Notes: generated by a model from the sequence alone, not told the origin. A stretch of DNA of 64,000 bases from Salipiger mangrovisoli (GCF_015223355.1 NZ_JADFFK010000006.1:62001-126000), one strand, 5' to 3'; shown: positions 1-9,520, numbered from the stretch's first letter. Numbers and translations: made by a program.

Positions 1-39
1 GGCCGCCGCGCCATGCGAGGTCAGGGTCTCTGTAGTCAT
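1..39 (-). CDS. 5' end of a gene running off the left edge
   Basis: The start codon at 39 overlaps the stop codon of the upstream exoM-like gene as ATGA, which indicates translational coupling. Only thirteen codons are in the window (MTTETLTSHGAAA), too few to identify the protein. The tight coupling to exoL-exoA-exoM makes another polysaccharide gene likely, but that is inference from context only. Confidence 0.6.
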   Translation of the reverse strand, partial: MTTETLTSHGAAA

Positions 40-932
40 GAGGGTGCTCCGCCGTAGAGAGCCCGTTCGGGCAAGGCCAGACAACCGGCGCAGACACCGG
101 CATGCATCGTGCCGCGCATCAGCCAGAAGGTGCGGCGTTCGGGGTTCGGCAACGCCAGCAGCGTCCGCGCTCCACAATAGGCGGATTTGACCCCCGCCGT
201 GCCGAAGAGACGCGCCCGCGCGGGCAGGCTCTGCGCCGTGGCGGAATAGCTCTGGCCGATCCGGTAGCGGCGGCGCAGCAGCCAGCCAATCGACAGGCGC
301 TGCTCCGGAACCTCCTCGGTGACCACGGCATCCTCGGCGATTGCATAGGTCGCGCCGAGGCTGCGCAGCCGGAAGAAGAACTCGGTGTCCTCGCCGCCCG
401 ACTTGCCGCGCGCCAGTTCAAAGCGTTCCGCCGCCCAGGGCGTAGCGGTCCAGCGCAGCAGCGCGTTGCAAGTATGGCCGGTCTCGACCACGCCGTTGCG
501 CGGTGCGGCGTATTGCGAGTGGAAATCGCCGCGCTTCATCCATTCCGGGGCTCCGGGGCCGTAGACGGCACGGCTAGGGCCGAAGATACCATCGGCCCCG
601 GTTTCGCGCTGCCGCGCGATCATCGTGGCCAGCCAGTCGGGCGCAGCAATCTCGTCATCGTCGAGAAACGCCGCCCATTCCGCCTCGACCGCATCCAGTC
701 CAGCGTTGCGCGCGATCGAGATATTGGCGCCCGGCGCATGGATGTAGCGCAGTGGCATCGGCAACGTCTGCGCCACCGCTTCCACCCGTGCGCGTGCGGA
801 GTCGGTGTCGTCGTTGTCCACCACGATGACCCGCAGCGCGACGCCCTCGGGCACGGCCAAGGCTCCCACCGAGCGCAAGGTGTCGGTAATATGTTCCCTG
901 CGGAAGGTGCAGATGCAAAGGTCGATGTTCAT
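36..932 (-). CDS. exoM: ExoM-like family 2 glycosyltransferase
   Basis: This 298-residue GT-A enzyme should transfer a sugar from a nucleotide sugar to the growing lipid-linked repeat unit on the cytoplasmic side of the inner membrane. The N-terminus has the ExoM-like opening LCICTFRR. The nucleotide-binding region reads SIARNAGLD, followed by a DDD metal motif in AAFLDDDE. GGEDTEFFFRL further on resembles the acceptor/catalytic ED motif of GT2 enzymes. The start overlaps the end of the exoA-like gene by ATGA and the stop overlaps the next gene. In Sinorhizobium succinoglycan synthesis ExoM adds the fourth sugar; the actual sugar here cannot be read from sequence. Confidence 0.75.
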   Translation of the reverse strand: MNIDLCICTFRREHITDTLRSVGALAVPEGVALRVIVVDNDDTDSARARVEAVAQTLPMPLRYIHAPGANISIARNAGLDAVEAEWAAFLDDDEIAAPDWLATMIARQRETGADGIFGPSRAVYGPGAPEWMKRGDFHSQYAAPRNGVVETGHTCNALLRWTATPWAAERFELARGKSGGEDTEFFFRLRSLGATYAIAEDAVVTEEVPEQRLSIGWLLRRRYRIGQSYSATAQSLPARARLFGTAGVKSAYCGARTLLALPNPERRTFWLMRGTMHAGVCAGCLALPERALYGGAPS

Positions 933-1957
933 CGGGCGTCCTTCTTGCTCGGATAGGCAAGTTCAGCCAGGAACCCCAGTCCCCAGGCAAAATGCATGCA
1001 CACCAGCGCCGGTCCGACCCAAAGCGCGCAAAGGCTGCGCTTGCGGATCAGCGTCTGCGCGGTCATCGCCGCCACCGCGGCGAGATAGAGCGCCGGCACC
1101 GCCAGCGCCCAGGGAAACACCGGGGCGAGCAGCAACGACAGCGCCGAAGCCGCCACGACTATCGGCGGAACGATCTGGCGCAGGCGCGGCCGCATCCGGT
1201 GCTTGCGGAGGGTCTGCGCCCTGCCCTGCCCATAGCGGCGGTACTGTTTCGCAAGCTTGGCCAGCGTCGGCCGCATCACGTAGTCGAGCCGGATCCCGGC
1301 ATCGAGCCAGATGCGGCCACCGGCCAGCGCGACGCGGTGATCGTATTCGGCGTCTTCATTGGCGATGAAGCCCGTATCGTAGCCGCCGACCCTGCGGTAC
1401 ATCGCCAGGTCAAAGCCGGCGTGATGCCCGTGATCGACGTATTGCGATGCGGCTCCGCCGCGATGCGCAGACCCGCCCGAGCCCAGCTTGGTCTCCATCG
1501 CCCAGGCCGATCCACGCTGGAAACACGACGGCCCGACGGAATCCATCACCGTCGCCAGCCCCGCGACTTCGTGCTCGCGCAGACTGTCGGCGACCTGAAG
1601 CACGTATCCCGGCCGGTAGTGAGAATGCGCGTCGACCCGCACCAGGATGCTGTGCCGCGGGTCGGCGCAGGTTTCAACCACCAGGTTGACCGCGGCCGAT
1701 TGCAGTTTCAAAGGGTTGTGGATGACCCGGATGTTGGGATGGGTCCGGCCCATCGCCTCGACGATCTCGACCGTGCGGTCGGTGCTGCCACCGTCCGCCA
1801 CGATGATCCGCACGTCCCGCATCTGCGGCGAATCCTGAAGCAACGCCTCCAGCGTGCGGGCGATATGCGCCTCCTCGTTCAGCGTCGGGATGGCAACGAG
1901 GATTTCCGCCGGATCCACCAGCCGCGCCATGATCGGGGTGCCCGACATAGAGGTCAT
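929..1957 (-). CDS. exoA: ExoA-like family 2 glycosyltransferase, membrane-associated
   Basis: The 342-residue protein opens with ILVAIPTLNEEAHI, typical of GT2 enzymes of the succinoglycan ExoA type. It carries DGGSTD in the nucleotide-binding region and LVRVDAH as the metal-binding segment. ANEDAEYDHRV matches the catalytic ED region. Two or three hydrophobic segments near the C-terminus (around residues 255-325) would anchor it in the inner membrane. ExoA adds the second sugar (glucose) in Sinorhizobium. The start at 1957 overlaps the stop of the exoL-like gene, which supports this start over internal methionine 10. It belongs to the exoL-exoA-exoM operon. Confidence 0.75.
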   Translation of the reverse strand: MTSMSGTPIMARLVDPAEILVAIPTLNEEAHIARTLEALLQDSPQMRDVRIIVADGGSTDRTVEIVEAMGRTHPNIRVIHNPLKLQSAAVNLVVETCADPRHSILVRVDAHSHYRPGYVLQVADSLREHEVAGLATVMDSVGPSCFQRGSAWAMETKLGSGGSAHRGGAASQYVDHGHHAGFDLAMYRRVGGYDTGFIANEDAEYDHRVALAGGRIWLDAGIRLDYVMRPTLAKLAKQYRRYGQGRAQTLRKHRMRPRLRQIVPPIVVAASALSLLLAPVFPWALAVPALYLAAVAAMTAQTLIRKRSLCALWVGPALVCMHFAWGLGFLAELAYPSKKDAR

Positions 1958-3135
1958 GCTGCGATCCCCGCTCGAACCCGGTCGATCACCTCTTCGATGT
2001 CCGCCTGCGATTGCACGAAATCCGCGTCCGGCCGGTCCAGGAGCGCCTGCCCCCGCGCGACGATCTCCTGTCGCGGCAGCGATTCAAGCAGGGCCAGCAG
2101 CGCATCCCCCGATGCGTCGTCGAGCACCCAGCCAAGCCCGTCCGACCCGACCCTGCGCCCGGTCTCGGTCCCCGCGACGGCGATGCTGGGGCAACCGGCC
2201 CAGCTTGCCTCGTAGATGCGGTTGGGCAGCAGCCAGTCGGAATTGTTGCCCCGCTGCCAGAGGTCCTGCGCCCAGACCGCGTCGCAGCCGCCGTAGATAT
2301 CGGCAAGGGCGCCCGGATACTCGTAGGGGCCATGGAAGGTCATGTTGGGGCGCGCATCGATGACCGCGTCGAAATCAGGCAGCGTGTGCCGGTGCACGAC
2401 GCCGTGGATCTCGACCTGCACCCGGTCGCCCATGCGGTCCGCGACTTCGGCCAGCAGCTTCAGGCTTGGCGCGCAGCGGATCGTGCCGACCCAACCTAGC
2501 CGCAGCGGCCCGTCGCCGGCAGGCGCGCGGAGGCGCGGGCGTGGCGGCAGCGCCGCCCCGGCGGCCAGCTTGTTCTCCCATAGGGCCCAGGGCCCATCAT
2601 AGCCCTGCATCGGCCCGAAATATTCGCTGATGAAGCTCGGCGAAGACACAACCACCAACTGAACCTTGGCCAGCAAGGCGCGCTCGGCGGCGCGCATTGC
2701 CCTGCCCTTTGCCCCGTCGCCGCACAGCGAGCCGTTGATGTCGAGGCACTCGTAGATCAGCGGCACATGCCCTGCCCCGGCGATGGTCCGGGCGGCCTGG
2801 GCAATCGCCAGCATGTCCATGTTCCGCGCAAAGATCATATCCGCGCGGCGCAGCCGATCGCGGTGACCCGCCATTTTCAGAACCGAGCCCGCCACGACAC
2901 CGGCGCGCAGAAGCAGGTTCTCGTCCTTGGTGTTGTAGAGATGGGTGTTGGGCCACTCCGGCTCGAAGTCCTGGTTCATGTTCTGTCGGCGCATGGTGAA
3001 ACTGCGCACGTCATGACCGGCCGCGACCATCGCACGGATCCGACGAATGGTGGAAATCTCGGACACATCGAAGCCAAAGACTTCGATACGCGCCGGACGC
3101 ACCTCGGGCGGGTTGCGCGTGCCGTCAGCGGCCAT
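1954..3135 (-). CDS. exoL: ExoL-like glycosyltransferase
   Basis: The product (about 393 residues) resembles GT-B type glycosyltransferases of the succinoglycan ExoL kind. It starts with RIEVFGFDVSEIS, has a central domain with DMIFARNMDML, and a C-terminal nucleotide-sugar domain with GWVGTIRCAPSL and NRIYEASWAGCPSIAV, the donor-binding E..A..G pattern of GT4-like enzymes. The start at 3135 is preceded by GAGG at good spacing; an in-frame ATG at 3174 would add 13 residues. It is the first gene of an ATGA-coupled glycosyltransferase trio and lies 100 bases downstream of exoP. ExoL adds the third sugar in Sinorhizobium; the substrate here is not known. Confidence 0.65.
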   Translation of the reverse strand: MAADGTRNPPEVRPARIEVFGFDVSEISTIRRIRAMVAAGHDVRSFTMRRQNMNQDFEPEWPNTHLYNTKDENLLLRAGVVAGSVLKMAGHRDRLRRADMIFARNMDMLAIAQAARTIAGAGHVPLIYECLDINGSLCGDGAKGRAMRAAERALLAKVQLVVVSSPSFISEYFGPMQGYDGPWALWENKLAAGAALPPRPRLRAPAGDGPLRLGWVGTIRCAPSLKLLAEVADRMGDRVQVEIHGVVHRHTLPDFDAVIDARPNMTFHGPYEYPGALADIYGGCDAVWAQDLWQRGNNSDWLLPNRIYEASWAGCPSIAVAGTETGRRVGSDGLGWVLDDASGDALLALLESLPRQEIVARGQALLDRPDADFVQSQADIEEVIDRVRAGIAA

Positions 3136-3235
3136 GACTGGCCTCATCCGCGGCACGCGCCTGCACCGTTTCATTTCTCTGGCTCATGATCGGGAGGTCT
3201 CACTGGTCCAGGTATGTCGTGAATGTGGGGCGGAC

Positions 3236-5548
3236 TCAGCTGTAGTAGTCGCTGATCTTCAGATTGTTGTAGGCCTCGAACTTGCGGATCGACGCGCGGG
3301 TGTAGAGCACGCCGAAGATCCGGTCGCGGAGCTGGTCGCGATGGCGCAGCGCGGCCTTCACCGTTTCCTTCGCCGTCGCTCCCCAGCGCACCGTCAGCAC
3401 CACCGTGTCGCAGAGCGTTGCCAGAAGCTGGGTTTCCGAGACGCCGTTCAGCGGTGGAAGATCGACGATCACGTAATCAAAGTGCTTGCGCAGCTCGTCA
3501 AACACCTCTTCCAGCGCCGCGGTGTCCTTCGGCGCGTAGAGTTTGAAGTCGTGCTGCGCGCTGTTGCCGATCACCGCCAGACCTGGGAAATCCTCGATCG
3601 GTTGCAGCGCAGCTACCGCGCGTTCCCGGTCGATCAGGAACTCCGACAGCTGGTTCGGTGCCGGCAGCACCGGTCCGAGCAGCTTGGTCATCTCGCCGCT
3701 GATCAGGTCAAGATCGACGATCACCGCCGATTCCCCACGCCGGGCGAGGAAATTGGCGAAGTTGAAGGCCGTGGTGCTCTTGCCTTCGTCTCGCTCAGAA
3801 GACGTCAGGCCAACAACCAGCCCGCCGCCACCTTGCCGCGATCGCCGCGGATAGGCCAGCGACAGCTGCACGTGCATGGAGCGCATGGTCTCGGCGGTCA
3901 GCGAATGCGGCCAACGCGCGGCGAAATCGAAATTCCGAACCGCCTGCGGCAGACCTCTCAGCACCCGCGAGCGGGCCTGGGCCGCCAGTTCCGGGTTGTT
4001 CGAGCGCGAGCGCTTCTCGTCGGTGCGGAAGTTTGGCACGAGCCCGAGGAACGAGAGCCCAAGCGTGTCGGTGACATCGTCGCCCGTGCGGAAGCGGTTA
4101 TCGATCGCCTCGAGCAGGAAGATCAGCCCGAGCGCGAGCACAATCGCCCCGAAGACCGCCATGACCACGACCTTTTTCGAGGCAGGTGCGGATTTGGAAT
4201 CCGGGGCCACCGCCCAGGCGATCACCCGCGCCGAGGTCGTGTCGAAGGTCAGCAGCTGCGAGGTGCTGTTGTATTCTTCCAGAAGCCGCTCGTAGAGCTC
4301 ACGCTTGGCCTCGGCCTCGCGTTCGAGGCTGCGCAGTTGCACGGTTTTCGAGGCGTCATTGGCGTAAGAGTCGCTCAGCTCGGCGATCAGCGACTGTGTC
4401 GCCGCGATACGGCGGTTCAGCGCCTCGGCCTGGCTGTTCAGGCGGTCGCGGATCTGGCTGTACTGGTCGATGATCAAGTCCCGGGTCTGCGCCTTACGCT
4501 TCACCACGCTCTGCACCACCGGCGCCGAGGCGTCCCAGGTCAGCATCAGTTCCTTCTCTTCCTGGAGAAGCTGGGCGTAGCGCGACTGGAAATCATCAAG
4601 CGCCTGGCTGCGCTCCTCGGGCGGCACCTGCACGGCATCGATCGCCCCGGAGTCGATCTGCTGCGAGATCTGCGAGATCTGCACATCCAGAGCCAGGGCT
4701 TCGGTCCGCAGGCCGACGAGATCCTCGTTCGCCGCGTTGAGCGCGATCTCGCTTGGCAGCAGCTGGCCCTCGGCGGTGAGCAGCATGTTCGCGCGGCGGT
4801 AGTCGGCAACGGCGCGTTCCGCGGTCTCGACCGACTTGCCAAGTTCTTCGACCCGCGAGGCCAGCCATTCCTGGGTGCGCTCGGTGCTGGCGATCTGCTG
4901 CTGGCCCGAGACGGTGAGATATTGCTGCATCAGAGTGTTCACCGCGGTGCGGGCGAATTCGATCCCAGGCGCGGTGTAGGAGACGTCGATCACGAAGCTG
5001 CTGCCTGACCTCTCGGCCTTCATCTTGCGGATGAAGTTCTTGCGGATCGATTCCTCGCGGCGCTCCTCGCGCAACTCGGGCGTCAGATCGGCGGCAGGAT
5101 CGCTTTCAGCCGAGGCCGGATTGAGATTGCGCAACAGCGACGAGACAAAGGACGGCTCGTCCTTCTCGGTGGGTTCATAGAGACCGAGGTCCCGCGCCGC
5201 TCGGCCAGTCACCTCGCGCGAGGTCAGCACGCGAAGCTGGCTGTCCACGGTCAGGGCGTCGGACATCAGAAGCCCGGCGGGCATCCCCTGCCCGTTGGCT
5301 TCCGGGCTCTGACCGACGCGCGGATCGATCAGAATGGAGCCGCTGGCCGTGTAAAGTGGCGTTGCATTTACCAGCAGAAGAAAAGCCAGGACCAAGCCAC
5401 CGAAGACGAAGGCCGCGAGGATGCGCTTGCGCCGCCAGACCTTCGACAGGGCGTCCCTCAGGACGGAACCGAGTTCGATCGCAGGCAGGAAGCGGTCACG
5501 GTCCTCGATCTGGAACCCTGTCTGGCTGTTTCGGTCAAAACTGTTCAT
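3236..5548 (-). CDS. exoP: ExoP/Wzc-like chain-length regulator and tyrosine autokinase
   Basis: This 770-residue inner-membrane protein would act with the ExoF-like export protein and ExoQ-like polymerase to set chain length and drive export. It has a cytoplasmic N-terminus, a first membrane segment (about 43-62), a Wzz domain with a long periplasmic coiled coil (about 150-430), a second membrane segment (about 465-485), and a BY-kinase domain. The kinase Walker A region reads SSERDEGKST (K590), Walker A' is IVDLDL (D612, D614) and Walker B is VIVDLPP (D696). The C-terminal tail has only a sparse tyrosine cluster (AYNN and DYYS). Length fits ExoP. The gene is divergent from a sulfotransferase. 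Confidence 0.85.
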   Translation of the reverse strand: MNSFDRNSQTGFQIEDRDRFLPAIELGSVLRDALSKVWRRKRILAAFVFGGLVLAFLLLVNATPLYTASGSILIDPRVGQSPEANGQGMPAGLLMSDALTVDSQLRVLTSREVTGRAARDLGLYEPTEKDEPSFVSSLLRNLNPASAESDPAADLTPELREERREESIRKNFIRKMKAERSGSSFVIDVSYTAPGIEFARTAVNTLMQQYLTVSGQQQIASTERTQEWLASRVEELGKSVETAERAVADYRRANMLLTAEGQLLPSEIALNAANEDLVGLRTEALALDVQISQISQQIDSGAIDAVQVPPEERSQALDDFQSRYAQLLQEEKELMLTWDASAPVVQSVVKRKAQTRDLIIDQYSQIRDRLNSQAEALNRRIAATQSLIAELSDSYANDASKTVQLRSLEREAEAKRELYERLLEEYNSTSQLLTFDTTSARVIAWAVAPDSKSAPASKKVVVMAVFGAIVLALGLIFLLEAIDNRFRTGDDVTDTLGLSFLGLVPNFRTDEKRSRSNNPELAAQARSRVLRGLPQAVRNFDFAARWPHSLTAETMRSMHVQLSLAYPRRSRQGGGGLVVGLTSSERDEGKSTTAFNFANFLARRGESAVIVDLDLISGEMTKLLGPVLPAPNQLSEFLIDRERAVAALQPIEDFPGLAVIGNSAQHDFKLYAPKDTAALEEVFDELRKHFDYVIVDLPPLNGVSETQLLATLCDTVVLTVRWGATAKETVKAALRHRDQLRDRIFGVLYTRASIRKFEAYNNLKISDYYS

Positions 5549-5926
5549 GTATTTGCGCCGTTCCTCAAAAAGTCTTCAACTGTCCGTCTTGCTTAACAAA
5601 CGCGCACAACACGCCCGGACACAACTCGCCACAACTCTATCAACACGTCAGATCTCTATCCGTTCCACTCAACAGTTCGACGACAACGGATGGGCCTGCC
5701 AATGTTTCCTGAGTGCGCGACATGTAGCGGGTGATCAAGGGAAATCGGCCACCACGCCCGGAATGCAGCAGGCACTTGCTCATTTCTCAGCTATTCTACC
5801 ATTAGCTGAACACTTCGTGACGCTTCGGCGCGCGCTTCGGCGCACGACCGGCAATCAGAGCTTTCCATTCGCGCGGTGCCGCGCCAGACTCCGGGCGATA
5901 GATCAAGCAACCAACCGGACATTCTC
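5549..5926. promoter_or_regulatory. Divergent control region between exoP and a sulfotransferase gene
   Basis: This 378-base stretch separates two divergent start codons and must hold both promoters. It contains an inverted repeat TCAGCTA at 5787-5793 and TAGCTGA at 5803-5809 with a 9-base spacer, a plausible operator or small hairpin. A short direct repeat of GCTTCGGCGC lies around 5822-5843. The first half is AT-richer than the flanks. No ORF here looks real and no clear -35/-10 pair could be assigned. Confidence 0.5.
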
Positions 5927-6793
5927 ATGCGTAGATTTCAAGCAACCTTTGTCGGGATCGGCGGCCAGAAATGCGCCACCACCTGGCTTTACGGCGTGCT
6001 TCAGCAATGCCCCGGTGTACGGGTCAGCGACGAGAAGGAAGTGGATTTCTTCAGCTATTACTTCGACCGCGGCTACGAGTGGTACGAGCGGAACTTCGCT
6101 GCAGAGCAGCAGGTGCAACACCGCGGGGAAATCTCGCCGTCGTACCTCATCCACCCCGCCGCCGCCGCGCGCGCCGCTGCCTACAACCCCGATCTGCATG
6201 TCTTCGTCACGCTGCGCGACCCGGTGAAGCGCGCCTTCTCGAACCACCTGCACGAGGCCCGCAAGGGGCATATCAGCGGCGACAACCTGCTCTTCGAGAC
6301 GGCGCTCGGCAACAACCCGCTCTACCGCGATCAGGGATGCTACGCGACTCACCTGCGCCGCTGGTTCGACCACTTCCCCGCAGAGCGCATCCACGTCTTC
6401 TTCCAGGAAGAAATCAACGCCGACCGCGAGGCGATGGCCCGGCAGGTCACCGATCAGCTTGGGCTGCCGCCGCTGGAGGATTTCCTCGATCTGCGCGCCA
6501 ACGAAAGCGTGCGCTACCGCAATCCGGTGGTCGGCGAAGCGCTGTGGAAGGTCGGCAACTACGCCCGCCGCAACGGGCTTGGCCGCGTCGTCGAAACGGT
6601 GAAATCCGCGCCGGGCATCAGCCAGCTGCGCAGCGCCAACCGAGAAGCGATGAACGCGGTGGTGCAGCCGATGAAGCCCGAGACCGAGGCGATGCTGACC
6701 GATTTCTACGCCGATGAGGTCGCCGCGCTGGAAAAGCTGCTCAACCGGCCGACCCCCTGGGAGCGGTACAAGCCTGCGGCCCTCCGGGCCTGA
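5927..6793 (+). CDS. PAPS-dependent sulfotransferase, type 1
   Basis: The 288-residue protein should move a sulfuryl group from PAPS to a hydroxyl or amine, most likely on a sugar of the exopolysaccharide repeat. The 5'-phosphosulfate-binding loop is GIGGQKCATTWLY near the N-terminus, and the 3'-phosphate-binding region is VTLRDPVKRAFSNH around residue 90, both as in the NDST-like sulfotransferase domain. No signal peptide or membrane segment is evident, so it should act in the cytoplasm. The start at 5927 puts the PAPS loop about ten residues from the N-terminus, as usual for the family. It is divergent from exoP. The acceptor cannot be read from sequence. Confidence 0.8.
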   Translation: MRRFQATFVGIGGQKCATTWLYGVLQQCPGVRVSDEKEVDFFSYYFDRGYEWYERNFAAEQQVQHRGEISPSYLIHPAAAARAAAYNPDLHVFVTLRDPVKRAFSNHLHEARKGHISGDNLLFETALGNNPLYRDQGCYATHLRRWFDHFPAERIHVFFQEEINADREAMARQVTDQLGLPPLEDFLDLRANESVRYRNPVVGEALWKVGNYARRNGLGRVVETVKSAPGISQLRSANREAMNAVVQPMKPETEAMLTDFYADEVAALEKLLNRPTPWERYKPAALRA

Positions 6794-6832
6794 GCCCAGA
6801 GAGCCGCCGGAGCCGGGGCATCCGCCCCGGCC

Positions 6833-9520
6833 TCAGCCCAGCAGGAAGCCGTCGTGCGACTGCTGTAGAATGTCGATGGTGGCAACGTCGTCGAAACAGA
6901 CCTTGAAGACGCGCTGAGGTCCATCGTCGGTGTCCACCACCACGAAGACCGCGCCGTTCTTCTCCAACAGGTTGATCTCGACATCGGCCTGCCCTTCGAG
7001 TCCGGTCACCAGGATCTGGTCGCCCTCTGCCGCATTGAAGTCGCCGATCACATCGACGTCCCCGCGATCCTGCATGTTGAAGATGAAGGTGTCCGCGCCG
7101 GCGCCGCCGCGCAGAACGTCGCGCCCTGCCCCGCCGTTCAGCACATCATCCCCATCGTCGCCGATCACCTTGTCGTCGCCGGCGCCGCCGAGGATCGTGT
7201 CGTCTCCCGCGCCCCCTTTGAGGATGTCGTCGCCCGCGCCGCCATCAAGCCAGTCTGCGCCACCGCGAGCAACCACCATGTCGTCCCCCGCACCGCCGCT
7301 GATCGAGTCCGTGCCGTTGTCACCGCGCAGCTTGTCGTCACCATCAGTGCCGCTGTGCCGCGTATCGAAATCGAGCACGGTCTCCGTGTCAGTCTCCTCG
7401 AAGACCTCGCTTGGCACCTCGATGGCCGGGATCTCGGCTTCGGGCTCGGGCAAGGTTGCGGGGCTGCCGCCATCGGTTTCGTCAAGCTCCTCCTCGGTCA
7501 CCTCGCCTCCGGGTGCCGGCGTCTCGATCAGCATGCTGTCGCCATAGCTCGCAAGCAGGTCCGAGAAACTGTAGGTCTGGTCGATGAAGCTGAAGACCTC
7601 GATCTCGCTCACCCAGGACATGACGTCTGCGCCGATCGACAACACCAGCATGGCGGTCTCGGTGAAATAGCCGCTGACCGCCGAGAACAGCGCATCGATG
7701 ATCAGCGTGTCGCTGCCCGCGCCGCCGACAAGGCTGTCCTCGCCCGCTGTCAGGTAGAACACATCGTCGCCGCGACCGCCGTCCAGAAGATTGTCGCCCG
7801 CGTTCCCCGCGAGCGTGTCATCGCCGTCGCCGGCAAAGATGTTCTCGATCTCATCGGGAGTGTCGATATCGATCTCGACGCCGGCAATCATGCTGGCGAG
7901 CTTGCCGCGGAGGTCGATCACGCTGTTGCTGGTGACTGCCGAGGCGTTGATCGTGTCCTCGCCGCCATCCAGGTCGGCCAAGCCGTGGCGCTCGCCGTCC
8001 GCGGCATAGAGCGTCCCCATCTCGTCGGAATAGTAGTAGAGGTCGTCGACCAGATCGTCGGTATCGCCGAGGATCGTCAGAGTCACCCCGTTCAGCTTGC
8101 CCGACAGCGGCGCACCATCGCTGCCCGTCGCATCGGGGTTGCGGTTGTATATGTCCAGCGTCCACGTGCCGCTGCCAAGTTCGCCCATGCTCGCCACCGA
8201 GCTCAGCTCGAAATTGCGCAGCGCGCCGATGTAGCTGCGGTCTTCGATGCTGTAGACCAGCTGGACCGTGGTGCCCTCGGGGCTGGTCAGATAGACATCT
8301 ATGTCGCCGGTGTTCGTCCAGCGCAGGTTCATCGACAGCTGGACATGCTCGACCTCGATAGCCGTATCCACCTCAATGCCCAGCGAGATGTGATCCACGC
8401 TCCCCGCGATCAGGCTAAGGTTGCTGTCCACCGCGACCGTGACCTCGTCCAGCGTCGCGGCGGTCTGCTGCTTGGTCCAGCTCTCGGCAAGCCGAACCGC
8501 GTCATGCACGTTGAGGAACCCGTAACCGAAGGAGTCGCTGTAATGCGCGCCTCCGCCGTTCACGTTCTGCGTGCCCGTCTCGATCCAGCCGATGCCGCCT
8601 TCCGCAGGCGCTCCCAGGCCATCCTTGCGTGCCGACAGCGCCAGGATCTGCTGGATGTCCCGGTAACCGAGCTCGGGGTTCGCCTCGAGCATCAGCGCGA
8701 TGGTTGCCGACACCGCCGGCGCCGCGAAGGACGTGCCGGTCGGTTGCGAATAGCGATTGGCCGCCGCTGTGGTGAGCACGTTTTCACCGGGTGCCGACAG
8801 CAGCACGTTGGCCCCAAGGCTGGTCGACTCCCAGGCATCGCCCGACGGCGAGACCGCACCGACCGCGATCACATAGGGTGAATTCTGGAAGTTGTGGTAG
8901 TTCGACGATCCGCCGACACCGGAATTCCCCGCCGAGAAGACCACCGAGGTGCCGAGCCCGTCGCGCCCGTCGGCGGCAAGGTCTTCAAGCGCCTGTCCAT
9001 ATTCGGCATAGGCCGACCCGGCAAAATTGTCGCCGAAGTTCTGGCCGAAGCTCCAGCTGTTGTTGACCACGTCGAGGGACTTTGCGGCCTTCAGCGCTGC
9101 AAGCACCATGTCCACGACGGTCTCGCTGGAATAGTCGATCGCAAGGCCAACCAGCGTCGCCCCATGCGCGATACCGACCGAGCCCTTGCCGTTGCCGCCC
9201 TCGGCGGCAATCACACCGGCCACGGAAGTGCCATGCGAGTCGATCATCTGTTTGGAGTTGATCTCAACCTCGTCGGTGCCCGAGACAAAACTGTAATCGA
9301 GGGACAGGTCGTAGGCCGAGGAAAGGTCGACGTGGTTGAAATCGATCTGGCTGTCGATCACCCCCACTTTCACGCCTGCACCGCTGTAGTCTTCCCACAC
9401 GGATTCCACGTCGATCTTCAGCGTCGTTCTGCTAGAGCCCTGAAGATACCAAGTCAAATAGACCTTGGGATCGGACGTGAGGTCTTCAATTGAGACACCG
9501 CTCGCGGCCACCGTCGTCAT
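6833..9520 (-). CDS. Subtilisin-like serine protease with P domain and RTX repeats
   Basis: This 895-residue protein has an S8 catalytic domain with Asp56 (VGVIDSQID), His96 (DSHGTS), oxyanion Asn199 (SAGNS) and Ser264 (GTSFAAP). It is followed by a proprotein-convertase P domain (roughly 405-515, with NTGDIDVYLTSP and GSGTWTLDIYN), a serralysin-like stretch, and two RTX blocks (GGAGDD nonapeptides, about 565-610 and 735-830) that bind calcium. No signal peptide follows the start at 9520, which has GGAG upstream; C-terminal type I secretion is inferred. It carries a single cysteine (KVCFDD). Its place between a sulfotransferase and exoF suggests an extracellular matrix protease. No type I secretion genes are in the window. 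Confidence 0.85.
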   Translation of the reverse strand: MTTVAASGVSIEDLTSDPKVYLTWYLQGSSRTTLKIDVESVWEDYSGAGVKVGVIDSQIDFNHVDLSSAYDLSLDYSFVSGTDEVEINSKQMIDSHGTSVAGVIAAEGGNGKGSVGIAHGATLVGLAIDYSSETVVDMVLAALKAAKSLDVVNNSWSFGQNFGDNFAGSAYAEYGQALEDLAADGRDGLGTSVVFSAGNSGVGGSSNYHNFQNSPYVIAVGAVSPSGDAWESTSLGANVLLSAPGENVLTTAAANRYSQPTGTSFAAPAVSATIALMLEANPELGYRDIQQILALSARKDGLGAPAEGGIGWIETGTQNVNGGGAHYSDSFGYGFLNVHDAVRLAESWTKQQTAATLDEVTVAVDSNLSLIAGSVDHISLGIEVDTAIEVEHVQLSMNLRWTNTGDIDVYLTSPEGTTVQLVYSIEDRSYIGALRNFELSSVASMGELGSGTWTLDIYNRNPDATGSDGAPLSGKLNGVTLTILGDTDDLVDDLYYYSDEMGTLYAADGERHGLADLDGGEDTINASAVTSNSVIDLRGKLASMIAGVEIDIDTPDEIENIFAGDGDDTLAGNAGDNLLDGGRGDDVFYLTAGEDSLVGGAGSDTLIIDALFSAVSGYFTETAMLVLSIGADVMSWVSEIEVFSFIDQTYSFSDLLASYGDSMLIETPAPGGEVTEEELDETDGGSPATLPEPEAEIPAIEVPSEVFEETDTETVLDFDTRHSGTDGDDKLRGDNGTDSISGGAGDDMVVARGGADWLDGGAGDDILKGGAGDDTILGGAGDDKVIGDDGDDVLNGGAGRDVLRGGAGADTFIFNMQDRGDVDVIGDFNAAEGDQILVTGLEGQADVEINLLEKNGAVFVVVDTDDGPQRVFKVCFDDVATIDILQQSHDGFLLG

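Noticed and set aside
7080-7350. Regular short repeats resembling a repeat array
   Set aside because: They are the coding repeats of RTX nonapeptides, not CRISPR or satellite DNA; the same holds for 22500-23100 and 32200-32650.
7355-8881. Plus-strand open frame of 508 codons opposite the protease
   Set aside because: It mirrors the subtilisin-RTX gene; RTX repeats in GC-rich DNA open long antisense frames.
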